From: Desulfohalobiaceae bacterium
GTDB taxonomy: Bacteria > Desulfobacterota > Desulfovibrionia > Desulfovibrionales > Desulfothermaceae
DNA: 8,664 bases
Reading direction: 5' to 3'
Assembly (NCBI GenBank): GCA_021737115.1
Contig: JAIPER010000125.1
Span: 1 to 8,664, forward strand
Made by a program: the position numbers and the translations under genes. Positions within the stretch are counted from its first letter, which is position 1; each line of letters starts with the position of its first letter. Under the pieces are notes generated by a model. It was given only the letters and a program-made list of their open reading frames with translations, ran no database searches and was not told the origin of the DNA. This document shows, piece after piece, positions 1 through 6,181 of this stretch.

Positions 1-638
1 ATATCCATGAGGGACAGACCGGCATGGTAGGCCATGGCATAGCCGTCTCCGGTCAAACCCTGAGGATTGTCCGTGAACTCATACACGGCTCCGGCGCCTC
101 CGGAGGCCAGGATGACCGCGCCGCCCTGAACCAGGGTCGGCTCGGTCTCATCCCGGTAAAATCCGCAGATGCCGGCGGCCCTTCCCCTGGTCTCCACTAT
201 CCGCCAGGCGAAAAAGGGCGAGACGCACTCCACGCCAATGGATGCGGCAAAGGCGGCCAAGGGTTTGGTGATGCTCAGTCCTTCCAGGCCGAATCGTTCG
301 GGCATGGACTCCAGCCCCCTGGAACGTTGACCGAGTTGCACGCCAAAGTTCTTCAGGCCCAGGACGTCCTTGCGGGCGTTGTTCACCAGGATGTCCACCA
401 TTTCCTCGCGGTTCAAGCCCTGTCCGGCCTCCAGGGTCAGCCGCCTGTGCTCCTTCCTGCTGAACCCTTTGACGCTGCTTCTGAAATGGCCCTGGCTGAG
501 AGCGGAGCAGCTCCCCCGGCCGGGTTTGGATTTCGAGCAGACCGCGACCCTCAGGCCGGCCTGCCTGCAGAGGATCGCCGCATAGAGTCCGGCTATCCCG
601 GACCCGACCACGACGATGTCCGTGGACAGCCTTTGCAT
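1..638 (-). CDS. FAD-dependent oxidoreductase, SdhA/FrdA/NadB-type flavoprotein (N-terminal part, cut by window edge)
   Basis: The frame reads leftward from ATG at 638 for 212 codons without a stop and leaves the window, so the C-terminal half is missing. GGGAGGA (647-653) sits 8 nt before the ATG and decides the start. A Rossmann dinucleotide-binding motif GSGIAG lies at residues 12-17, ILASGGAGAVYE at 176-187 and NPQGLTGDG at 191-199; these are the FAD-binding signatures of the succinate dehydrogenase, fumarate reductase and L-aspartate oxidase flavoprotein family. Where SdhA/FrdA carry the histidine that binds FAD covalently, this protein appears to have cysteine (SCSALSQG, 43-50), so FAD is probably held non-covalently. 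The substrate cannot be assigned, because the catalytic and capping regions are outside the window. No signal peptide is seen, suggesting a cytoplasmic enzyme. It is divergent from two EFR1-type electron carriers, a suggestive but unproven link. Confidence 0.88.
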   Translation of the reverse strand, partial: MQRLSTDIVVVGSGIAGLYAAILCRQAGLRVAVCSKSKPGRGSCSALSQGHFRSSVKGFSRKEHRRLTLEAGQGLNREEMVDILVNNARKDVLGLKNFGVQLGQRSRGLESMPERFGLEGLSITKPLAAFAASIGVECVSPFFAWRIVETRGRAAGICGFYRDETEPTLVQGGAVILASGGAGAVYEFTDNPQGLTGDGYAMAYHAGLSLMD

Positions 639-776
639 CGGTGGTATCCTCCCAGTCGTAATAAGCCTGGATCTGAATAGAGGCGACGCCTGTCACGAGA
701 GAGGCGTTTGTTACTTGCCCGCAAGGCCTTCATGACAGCCACGGCCAAGTCCCGGGGCTCGATCCCTGAGCGCACG

Positions 777-806
777 ATCTTAATCCCAAATTGCGAGCCT
801 TGTCAA
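777..806 (-). promoter_or_regulatory. Candidate sigma70-type promoter for the flavoprotein gene
   Basis: On the minus strand a perfect TTGACA (806-801) is followed after 18 nt by TAAGAT (782-777), four of six matches to TATAAT. It would give a leader of about 130 nt before the ATG at 638. The leader holds a GTG-started open frame (775-593), but that runs into the flavoprotein gene in another frame and looks incidental. The call rests on motif match only. Confidence 0.4.
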
Positions 807-898
807 AAAACCATCTTTGCGGTATGGCCATATCTTGCGTTGTCGGAATAAGGGTAGTCTTCCGTCGATACTTTGAAATGACAGAAAGCAGATGTATA

Positions 899-1046
899 GC
901 CCACGGAACACACGGAACACACTGAATAAATGGAAGCAGCCCCACCGCGACAGCGGGGATAGTTTTTGTCCGGCAGGTTCTTTTTCCTGACGGACAAAAG
1001 TAGTCATCTTCTCCCTTTTCCGTGTCCTTCCGTGTGTTCCGTGGGC
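899..1046. repeat. 148-bp nested inverted-repeat element with tandem 9-mers
   Basis: The arms 899-917 and 1028-1046 are perfect 19-bp inverted copies (GCCCACGGAACACACGGAA). The left arm runs into a 9-bp tandem repeat, CACGGAACA at 902-910 and 911-919, then a decayed copy at 920-928. The right side repeats CCGTG at 1020, 1030 and 1039. Between the arms are two more hairpins: a GC-rich one (about 942-958, CCGC-GACA-GCGG core) and a 14-bp stem with one mismatch (964-977 with 986-999, loop of eight). The unit could fold as a branched cruciform or RNA. No transposase and no clear target-site duplication is visible. Open frames here on the minus strand translate into repetitive Arg/Thr/Val/Phe-rich peptides expected from such a repeat and are not genes. 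It fills most of the gap between the divergent flavoprotein and EFR1 genes. Confidence 0.75.
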
Positions 1047-1102
1047 ACAATTCTTTTTTGCATGTGCAGAAGTAAAAAGCCGCTCTAAAAGGAAAATGCG
1101 AA

Positions 1103-1948
1103 ATGAATGCACCACAACACATCGTTGCCTACTGCTCGCCAGCCGGCAGCACAGCCGAGCTGGCCGAAGTGATCGAACAGGAGCTGACTGGACACAAGGC
1201 TGCAGTCAGTACCCTCAATTTGGGAAATCCGGGCTGGGAAGGACGAGCCCGGGAGCTTATCGCTCCGGGGGTGAACCTCGTCCTCTGGCTTGGTTCACCA
1301 GTCTACGCCCTGCATCCGGTCCCGCCGGTGGAAGCCTTTCTCGGCTGGCTGCCTGATCCGACCGGCCGGGCCTTGGCCGTACCCTTCGTGACCTGGGGCT
1401 CGGTCACCAGCGGCACTGCCCTCTGGGAAATGGGCCGGGCCCTGGAAGCAAACGGCTTCCAACTGGCCGGAGCGGCCGCGGTCCCGGCAAGGCACTCCAG
1501 CTTGTGGCAGTCTGAACAGCCGCTGGGTGCCGGCCGCCCTGATGCAACGGACAAAACGGAGCTTGCGGGCCTGGTCCGCAGGGTCCTGAGCGGGTTGTCC
1601 AACGGCGCACCGTCCGGGATCTCCTCTGAAGTCCTGGATTATCAGCCGGAGACCGTCAAGGAGTTTGCCCGAGAGCTCGATATTGAGAAGGCCAAGCAGA
1701 ACCACCCCGGCTATCGTTTTGATCAGGATCTCTGCACCCAGTGCGGCATCTGCCGGGACAACTGTCCGGCCGGGGCCATCAGCCTGGATCCGTTTCCGGT
1801 CAGAGATGAAAATTGCTTCGTGTGCAACACCTGCGCCAGTCTCTGCCCGGAAGGGGCCATGAGCCTGGACACCTCGGGAATGGAGAAGAGGCTGCGGGGC
1901 CTGCAGGAGCGGTTCAGGGAAGAGCAAACGGTCAGGTTGTTTTCCTGA
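1103..1948 (+). CDS. EFR1-type flavodoxin-ferredoxin fusion protein (first copy, GC-rich)
   Basis: This 281-residue protein joins a flavodoxin-like N-terminal domain to a C-terminal 2x[4Fe-4S] ferredoxin domain, the layout of the EFR1 ferredoxin family. YCSPAGST (10-17) is the likely FMN phosphate-binding loop, and LGAGRPD (141-147) is shared with the next gene. The first cluster ligands are C211, C214, C217 and C221 (followed by P), the second C238, C241, C244 and C248 (followed by P), both standard CxxCxxCxxxCP. AAAAGGA before the ATG at 1103, with about 9 nt spacing, supports the start. No signal peptide or membrane segment is seen, so it should be cytoplasmic. Family knowledge suggests a low-potential electron carrier passing electrons between FMN and Fe-S clusters; the partner is unknown. 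The gene is GC-rich (about 60%), like most of the window, and is followed without a gap by a paralogue. Confidence 0.9.
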   Translation: MNAPQHIVAYCSPAGSTAELAEVIEQELTGHKAAVSTLNLGNPGWEGRARELIAPGVNLVLWLGSPVYALHPVPPVEAFLGWLPDPTGRALAVPFVTWGSVTSGTALWEMGRALEANGFQLAGAAAVPARHSSLWQSEQPLGAGRPDATDKTELAGLVRRVLSGLSNGAPSGISSEVLDYQPETVKEFARELDIEKAKQNHPGYRFDQDLCTQCGICRDNCPAGAISLDPFPVRDENCFVCNTCASLCPEGAMSLDTSGMEKRLRGLQERFREEQTVRLFS

Positions 1949-2770
1949 ATGATAAAAAAAATCACGACTCTGTATTTCAGCGCAACAGGCACAACCGAGA
2001 AAATTGTAACTGGTATTGCGGAGCAAATCGCGGAAAATTACGGCGGGAAAATTTCGATCAATAATATCGACTTCACTCTGCCGGAAGCCCGGCAAAAAAC
2101 TTATTCCTTTGACAAGGATAGCCTTGTTATTGCAGGCATTCCGGTTTATGCTGGACGCGTACCGAACGTATTGTTGAAATTCTTAAATACAATTTCAGGT
2201 AACGAGGCATCGGCAGTTGCCGTAGTTCTCTACGGAAACCGTGATTATGATGATGCGTTAATAGAGTTCAAGGATATTCTGGAGTCGAACGGGTTTAAGG
2301 TTTCGGCTGGTGGCGCATTCATAGGAGAGCATTCCTTTTCAACGACGCTCGGGGCCGGCAGGCCCGACGAACATGATATGACCGCGGCGGCTGAATTTGC
2401 TTCTAAGATATATGATAAAACAAAGACACCGGACAAAAATCATGCTGTTGTCGTCAAAGGGAATAAACCTTACAGAGAATATTATCGACCGAAGGATCAA
2501 AACGGTAATCCCGTAAGTATCCTTAAAGTTACCCCAAAAACAAACTGCGATTGCATCGACTGCAAGCTTTGCGCTGAGGTTTGTCCCATGGGATCGATTG
2601 ATTCAGAAGATGTTTCCAAAATAATAGGCATTTGCATTAAATGCTGCGCCTGCATCAAAAGATGTCCTGTTGGAGCGAAATATTTTGATGATGAGAATTA
2701 TTTGAGGCACAAACATGAACTGGAGGTCGAGTTTGGTGATAAGAGGCGGGAACCGGAATATTTTGTCTGA
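1949..2770 (+). CDS. EFR1-type flavodoxin-ferredoxin fusion protein (second copy, AT-richer)
   Basis: This 273-residue protein has the same architecture as its neighbour. YFSATGTT (9-16) is a good flavodoxin FMN phosphate loop, LGAGRPD lies at 134-140, and two CxxCxxCxxxCP motifs follow (C202, C205, C208, C212; C229, C232, C235, C239). Extra cysteines flank each motif (C200, C233), absent from the first copy. The ATG follows the upstream TGA directly (TGAATG), and I see no convincing Shine-Dalgarno sequence, so translation probably depends on coupling to the first gene. Its codons are much AT-richer (sampled lines 35-45% GC) than those of the first copy (53-70%), and outside the sequence motifs the two proteins are quite diverged. 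It therefore is not a recent tandem duplicate; separate origin or transfer is more likely. The electron-carrier role is inferred from the domains; the redox partner is unknown. Confidence 0.9.
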   Translation: MIKKITTLYFSATGTTEKIVTGIAEQIAENYGGKISINNIDFTLPEARQKTYSFDKDSLVIAGIPVYAGRVPNVLLKFLNTISGNEASAVAVVLYGNRDYDDALIEFKDILESNGFKVSAGGAFIGEHSFSTTLGAGRPDEHDMTAAAEFASKIYDKTKTPDKNHAVVVKGNKPYREYYRPKDQNGNPVSILKVTPKTNCDCIDCKLCAEVCPMGSIDSEDVSKIIGICIKCCACIKRCPVGAKYFDDENYLRHKHELEVEFGDKRREPEYFV

Positions 2771-2815
2771 TAAGTGCTTTCGAAATTGCCATCCTGGGTC
2801 AAAATAATCGATTGA

Positions 2816-3028
2816 ACAAGCCGGGGCAGGACTGGCCAGACAGGCCCTGGAAGGCTGTATCCTGCGGGAGTGAAGCAGAACCTTTTGAGCGAATTGGACT
2901 CCAGGGACGAGATCGGCGCCGGCGCCATCCGGGATGCGGTTGCAGACCACTTTTTCCAGGCATCTTTGGCTGACAGATTGTCAGCTTTGCCACTGGCAAA
3001 TCTGACAGTGAAGATCGATAATTCATGA
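2816..3028 (+). pseudogene. Short coding-like remnant overlapping the channel gene start
   Basis: An open frame follows a TGA at 2813-2815 and ends at TGA 3026-3028, overlapping the channel ATG as ATGA. The only plausible internal start is GTG at 2870, giving 52 residues; no ATG is present. The stretch after it (including DSRDEIGAGAIRDAV) uses GC-ending codons and looks like the C-terminal tail of a normal protein rather than random translation. The ATGA overlap is typical of operon neighbours, so I infer that this is the 3' end of a gene once co-transcribed with the channel and now missing its 5' part. I do not recognise the family. It could also be non-coding DNA with regulatory palindromes (2969-3008) that happens to be open. 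Confidence 0.4.
2969..3008. promoter_or_regulatory. Two adjacent perfect palindromes plus a repeated half-site
   Basis: GCTGACA-GAT-TGTCAGC (2969-2985) is followed without a gap by TTTGCCA-C-TGGCAAA (2986-3000), both perfect 7-bp dyads, and then by a repeat of CTGACAG (2970-2976 and 3002-3008). The TGTCAG arm could pair with either CTGACA copy. The array ends 16 nt before the channel ATG. It could be an operator, a leader structure that masks the channel start, or chance within the remnant coding tail. Confidence 0.4.
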
Positions 3029-3552
3029 GGGAATCCTTAGTGATCCATGTCATTCAGCTCTTATTAAAATTCAGACAAAAGGCCGGATACACCTCGATAC
3101 AATTGGTTCTGGCCTATTTTCTGCTTATCCTGCTGTCCTCTTTCATGGTCAGCCTGGTTGAACCGCCGGGTGCAGCCTTGAAAAGCTTTTGGGAAGCGGT
3201 GTGGTGGTCAATCGTCACCAGCACGACCGTCGGCTACGGGGATGTATCACCGGTTTCCGCAGCGGGAAAAATAGTCGCGGTGGTCTTGCCCATGTTTCTG
3301 GGCATCGGCCTCGCCGCCGCGTTTCTGACCTATTTAGCGAGCCTCTTTGTTGAAAGAAAGGATAAGAAGATGCATGGAGAGATTGAGTACCGAGGAAAAA
3401 ATCATATCCTGATCGTTGGCTACACACCTGAGACCAGGGTTATCATCGAACAGATCCTGGGCGATGAGCTTCGAGAACAGCGGGACATCGTCCTGCTGGC
3501 GGATATCGAGAGACATCCCCTACCCATTTCGTGCCCGGCGCGAAATGGGTAA
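3025..3552 (+). pseudogene. Two-TM potassium channel with truncated RCK (TrkA-N) domain
   Basis: The 175-residue frame has a hydrophobic segment (about 24-45), a pore helix, the K+ selectivity filter TTVGYGD (67-73) and a second membrane helix (about 83-108), the core of a tetrameric inner-membrane K+ channel. A cytoplasmic RCK domain begins at NHILIVGY (126-133) but stops after one Rossmann repeat and the second strand (VLLAD, 156-160). Family members with an RCK domain usually exceed 300 residues, so about half is missing. The last residues ISCPARNG are encoded by a hairpin arm and look unrelated; ettA ends only 10 bp further on, leaving no room for the rest. In the next frame the same bases read HFVPG, reminiscent of the HFVRG often seen at this point in RCK domains, hinting at a frameshift as well. 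A pore without a complete gating ring might still insert in the membrane, but I favour a damaged gene. No strong Shine-Dalgarno is evident; the start overlaps an upstream stop. Confidence 0.75.
3521..3551. repeat. Strong hairpin at the broken end of the channel gene
   Basis: TACCCATTTCG (3521-3531) and CGAAATGGGTA (3541-3551) form a perfect 11-bp stem. The 9-nt centre can pair further (GC/GC), leaving a loop of about three. It lies between two convergent genes and may act as a bidirectional terminator, although neither side has a T-tract. It contains the channel's premature TAA and may mark the rearrangement junction. Confidence 0.6.
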
Positions 3553-3561
3553 GAAAACGAG

Positions 3562-5247
3562 TCAGCGGGTCAGCTTGCGGTACTTGATGCGGTGCGGACG
3601 AACAGCCTCCTCGCCCAAACGCTTTTGCTTGTCCTTTTCGTACTGGCTGAAGTTGCCGTCGAACCAGAGGACGCTGCTGCTGCCTTCAAAGGCCAGGATG
3701 TGGGTGGCCACCCGGTCTAAAAACCAGCGGTCGTGGCTGATGACCATAGCGCTGCCGGCAAAGTTGAGCAGACCGTCTTCCAGGGCGCGCATGGTGTTCA
3801 CATCCAGATCATTGGTGGGTTCGTCCAGAAGCAGGAGGTTGGCCCCTTCCTTGATCATCATGGCCAGATGCACCCGATTTCGAAGCCCCCCGGAGAGTTC
3901 CCCGACCTTTTTCTGCTGTTCTGCACCGGTGATGTTAAAGCGGGCGACATAGGCCCGGGAGTTGATGTCCCGGCTGCCCAGGCGAATGGTGTCTCGTCCT
4001 CCGCTGACCGCCTCCCAGACGGTTTGCTCCGGATTCAGTTTTTTGCGGCTCTGCTCCACATAGGCCACCTGGACGCTTGGTCCCAGACGCAGGGTTCCGT
4101 TATCCGGAGATTCTTCCCCGGTGAGCATACGGAAGAGGGTGGTCTTGCCCGCCCCGTTCGGACCGATGATGCCCACAATGGCTCCGGGGGGGACCAGAAA
4201 AGAGACTCTGTCCATGAGCAGCGTCTGGTCATAGGCCTTGCTGACCTGGTCCGCTTCCACCACCACATCCCCCAGGCGCGGTCCAGGGGGTATGGCGATC
4301 TGCAGTTCGTCCAGGCGGGAGTCGGAGGGATTTGACACCAGTTGTCCATAGTTCTGCAGGCGCTGCCTGCTGCCTGCCAGCCTGTCCCCCGGGCTCATCC
4401 GGATCCATTCCAACTCCCGCTCCAGGGTCACCCGCCAGTGCTTGTCCACTTTTTTCTCTTTATCCAGGCGGGCCTTTTTCTGGTTCAACCAGGAGGAATA
4501 ATTGCCTTTCCAGGGAACGCCCCGGCCCCGGTCCAGTTCCAGGATCCAGCCAGCCACATTGTTTAAAAAGTAGCGGTCGTGGGTCACGGCAATGACCGTG
4601 CCCTGATAGGTTTGCAGATGATGCTCCAGCCAGGCCACGGTTTCGGCATCCAGGTGGTTGGTGGGCTCATCCAGAAGGAGAATATCCGGCTCTTGTATGA
4701 GCAACCGGCAGAGGGCCACCCGTCGCTTCTCTCCGCCGGAGATGATCTCGACCGGGGTCTCCCCCGGGGGGCAGCGCAGAGCGTCCATGGCCATCTCCAA
4801 GCGGCTGTCGATATCCCAGGCATTGGCCGCCTCCAGTCTGGACTGGACCTCTGCCTGCTTGTCCAGGAGCTTCTGCATGGCATCGTCGTCCATGGGTTCG
4901 GCAAATCCGGCGTTGATGGACTCGAATTCATCCAGGAGATCAAACGTGGCTTTGGCCCCCTCAGCCACCACCTCCCGCACGGTCTTGGACTCGTCCAGAT
5001 GGGGCTCCTGTTCCAGAAAACCGATGGAGTATCCTGGGGCCAGATGGGTCTCTCCCTCAAAATCCTGATCCAGACCGGCAATAATCCGCAACAGGGAACT
5101 CTTGCCCGAAGCGTTGAGACCAATGACTCCGATCTTGGCCCCGTAAAAGTAGGAAAGAGAGATGTCCTTCAACACTGGTTGATGGTTATAGCTCTTGCTG
5201 ACCCCCATCATGGAGTAGATGATCTTGTCTGGTTCGAACTGGCTCAT
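3562..5247 (-). CDS. ettA: Energy-dependent translational throttle protein EttA (ABC-F ATPase)
   Basis: This 561-residue soluble protein has two ABC ATPase domains and no membrane segments. Domain 1 has Walker A GLNASGKS (43-50), signature SGGEK (170-174) and Walker B LLLDEPTNHLD (190-200). A basic linker with the tRNA-interaction motif (around ELEWIR, 278-283) precedes IPPGPRLGD. Domain 2 has Walker A GPNGAGKTT (362-370), Walker B LLLLDEPTNDLD (471-482) and the EttA-type tail ending near RIKYRKL. EttA binds the ribosomal E site and gates the first peptide-bond cycle according to ATP/ADP level. Length is close to E. coli EttA (555). I chose ATG 5247 because AGGAGA (5262-5257) lies 9 nt before it and the MSQF start matches the family; an in-frame ATG at 5277 would put the ribosome site inside the gene. 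Oddity: the second signature reads LSGGL (451-455), where EttA has LSGGE. Confidence 0.95.
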   Translation of the reverse strand: MSQFEPDKIIYSMMGVSKSYNHQPVLKDISLSYFYGAKIGVIGLNASGKSSLLRIIAGLDQDFEGETHLAPGYSIGFLEQEPHLDESKTVREVVAEGAKATFDLLDEFESINAGFAEPMDDDAMQKLLDKQAEVQSRLEAANAWDIDSRLEMAMDALRCPPGETPVEIISGGEKRRVALCRLLIQEPDILLLDEPTNHLDAETVAWLEHHLQTYQGTVIAVTHDRYFLNNVAGWILELDRGRGVPWKGNYSSWLNQKKARLDKEKKVDKHWRVTLERELEWIRMSPGDRLAGSRQRLQNYGQLVSNPSDSRLDELQIAIPPGPRLGDVVVEADQVSKAYDQTLLMDRVSFLVPPGAIVGIIGPNGAGKTTLFRMLTGEESPDNGTLRLGPSVQVAYVEQSRKKLNPEQTVWEAVSGGRDTIRLGSRDINSRAYVARFNITGAEQQKKVGELSGGLRNRVHLAMMIKEGANLLLLDEPTNDLDVNTMRALEDGLLNFAGSAMVISHDRWFLDRVATHILAFEGSSSVLWFDGNFSQYEKDKQKRLGEEAVRPHRIKYRKLTR

Positions 5248-5290
5248 GGATGTTTCTCTCCTAAGTGAGATTGTCAAATTTTTTGCCTGC

Positions 5291-5325
5291 CCGGGCCCAA
5301 GAGTTGCTCGTGGACCTGGGCCTGG
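5291..5325 (-). promoter_or_regulatory. Hairpin in the ettA leader
   Basis: CCGGGCCCA (5291-5299) pairs with TGGGCCTGG (5317-5325), nine pairs with one G-T wobble and a 17-nt loop. It lies 44-78 nt before the ettA ATG, between the predicted transcript start and the ribosome site. No T-tract follows in the direction of transcription, so it is not a classic terminator; it may be a leader structure. Confidence 0.4.
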
Positions 5326-5334
5326 CTGATCAAG

Positions 5335-5349
5335 GCGGCAAGTTGCCGC
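5335..5349. promoter_or_regulatory. Palindrome at the predicted ettA transcription start
   Basis: GCGGCAA-G-TTGCCGC is a perfect 7-bp dyad with one central base, just downstream of the predicted -10 box, where the transcript should begin. The position suits an operator or a 5'-end hairpin. No regulator is assigned; the TetR protein encoded next door is only a positional candidate. Confidence 0.35.
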
Positions 5350-5352
5350 TAA

Positions 5353-5380
5353 AATATAGGATGGTGAAGAACCCTGTCAA
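5353..5380 (-). promoter_or_regulatory. Sigma70-type promoter for ettA
   Basis: Minus-strand TTGACA (5380-5375, perfect) is followed after 16 nt by TATATT (5358-5353, five of six matches to TATAAT). It lies 106 nt before the ettA ATG, in the gap after the TetR gene, and gives a leader of about 100 nt. This is the best promoter in the window and implies ettA can be transcribed separately from the upstream regulator gene. Confidence 0.65.
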
Positions 5381-5438
5381 TGAATCTGTTTGACGGGAAA
5401 TGTGTATCCTTAGAAAACCTCACTGCCTTTATGCTTGG

Positions 5439-6065
5439 CTATCTGTCGGACAGGGACCCGCGCATGAGAAGTTCGATGGCCTGTTCTATCCTGCGCCAGC
5501 CGGCTTCGGACTGAAGGTCGATGCCGCCGAAAGTCCTTGTGTTCCTGGATTGCACGCTCAAAAAGAAGACAGCTCCGGCCAGCAGGGCCACCACGGCCGA
5601 GAGGTCTATTTCCTCGGGTATCTCTCCGTGCAGATTCTCGAAATACTCCAGTGAAGTACGCACTCGTATGTCTTCCAAGCGCTTGGAGAGTTCGTTACGT
5701 TCCAGGGTTTCCCAGGCCAGGATATCAAGGGTATGCGGCCTGCGCCTGAGACAGATGAGCAAGCTCTTGAAAAAAGAGGCCATCTGTTGTTCCGGAAAAA
5801 TGTCAGTGAATCCTTGATCCGTTTCCTGGAGAAGTTCCCGGGTTGAGGGCCAGAAGTGTCCGGAATCTCCGAAAGCCGAGACTAACCCGGGCAATCCGCC
5901 AAAGAAGCGGAAGATGTTGATCCTTTTCAAACCTGATTCCCGGGCCACCAGGTCCTCATTTATGCGGTTAAAGCCCACCCGGGCCAGAATGGGACCGACC
6001 GCCGAGATGAGTCTGTATTTGATCTGATCATTGGTATCGATGGGGATAACCTTGTTCGCTGGCAT
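5439..6065 (-). CDS. TetR/AcrR-family transcriptional regulator
   Basis: The 208-residue protein has the usual TetR length and fold. The N-terminal DNA-binding domain spans about residues 14-62, with the helix-turn-helix near NEDLVARESGLKRINIFRFF (36-55) and the family's characteristic position of FRFF just after the recognition helix. The C-terminal ligand and dimerisation domain is not diagnostic, so the effector is unknown. AGGAGA six nt before the ATG at 6065 fixes the start; the gene ends in TAG. It points the same way as ettA but is separated by about 190 bp containing a good promoter, so co-transcription is not required. TetR proteins often repress their own or a divergent gene, but no divergent gene begins within about 600 bp here. 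The AT-rich upstream gap contains several dyads that could be its operator. Confidence 0.88.
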   Translation of the reverse strand: MPANKVIPIDTNDQIKYRLISAVGPILARVGFNRINEDLVARESGLKRINIFRFFGGLPGLVSAFGDSGHFWPSTRELLQETDQGFTDIFPEQQMASFFKSLLICLRRRPHTLDILAWETLERNELSKRLEDIRVRTSLEYFENLHGEIPEEIDLSAVVALLAGAVFFLSVQSRNTRTFGGIDLQSEAGWRRIEQAIELLMRGSLSDR

Positions 6066-6085
6066 AATCCGTCTCCTGTGAAAGG

Positions 6086-6114
6086 ATATGAAACCACTAG
6101 GCGCAAGGTGTCAA
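6086..6114 (-). promoter_or_regulatory. Candidate promoter for the TetR gene
   Basis: Minus-strand TTGACA (6114-6109, perfect) is spaced 17 nt from TCATAT (6091-6086), a poor -10 box. It would give a leader of about 15 nt. The -35 lies in the left arm of GTGTCAAG/CTTGACAC (6108-6115 and 6153-6160). Confidence 0.4.
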
Positions 6115-6153
6115 GCTCTATACTGGTCCAATTTCAGACTTCGTACCATCGTC

Positions 6154-6181
6154 TTGACACTTAAACATGACTATTTAAAAT
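6154..6181 (+). promoter_or_regulatory. Candidate rightward promoter with no gene close downstream
   Basis: TTGACA (6154-6159, perfect) is followed after 16 nt by TAAAAT (6176-6181, five of six matches). It faces away from the TetR gene. The first recognisable gene rightward is ybiI at 6678, so it would make a long leader or a non-coding transcript. The -10 box overlaps the dyad at 6173-6199. Confidence 0.4.

Noticed and set aside
24..696. Open frames at 24-680 (+) and 148-696 (-) over the flavoprotein gene
   Set aside because: Only the minus frame from 638 contains FAD-binding motifs and a ribosome site; the others are out-of-frame or antisense readings.
730..1122. Minus-strand frames of 111-130 codons between the divergent genes
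   Set aside because: They are translations of the inverted-repeat element and give repetitive peptides without domain features.
2603..2950. Minus-strand frame of 115 codons
   Set aside because: It overlaps the cysteine motifs of the second EFR1 gene on the other strand and has no recognisable feature.
3733..5268. Plus-strand open frames (3733-4335, 4579-5268) opposite ettA
   Set aside because: They mirror EttA codons, and the peptides are Gly/His/Leu-rich shadows with no family features.
5248..5277. Upstream in-frame ATG for ettA at 5277
   Set aside because: The best ribosome site (5257-5262) lies inside this extension, and EttA homologues begin at the MSQF-like start.
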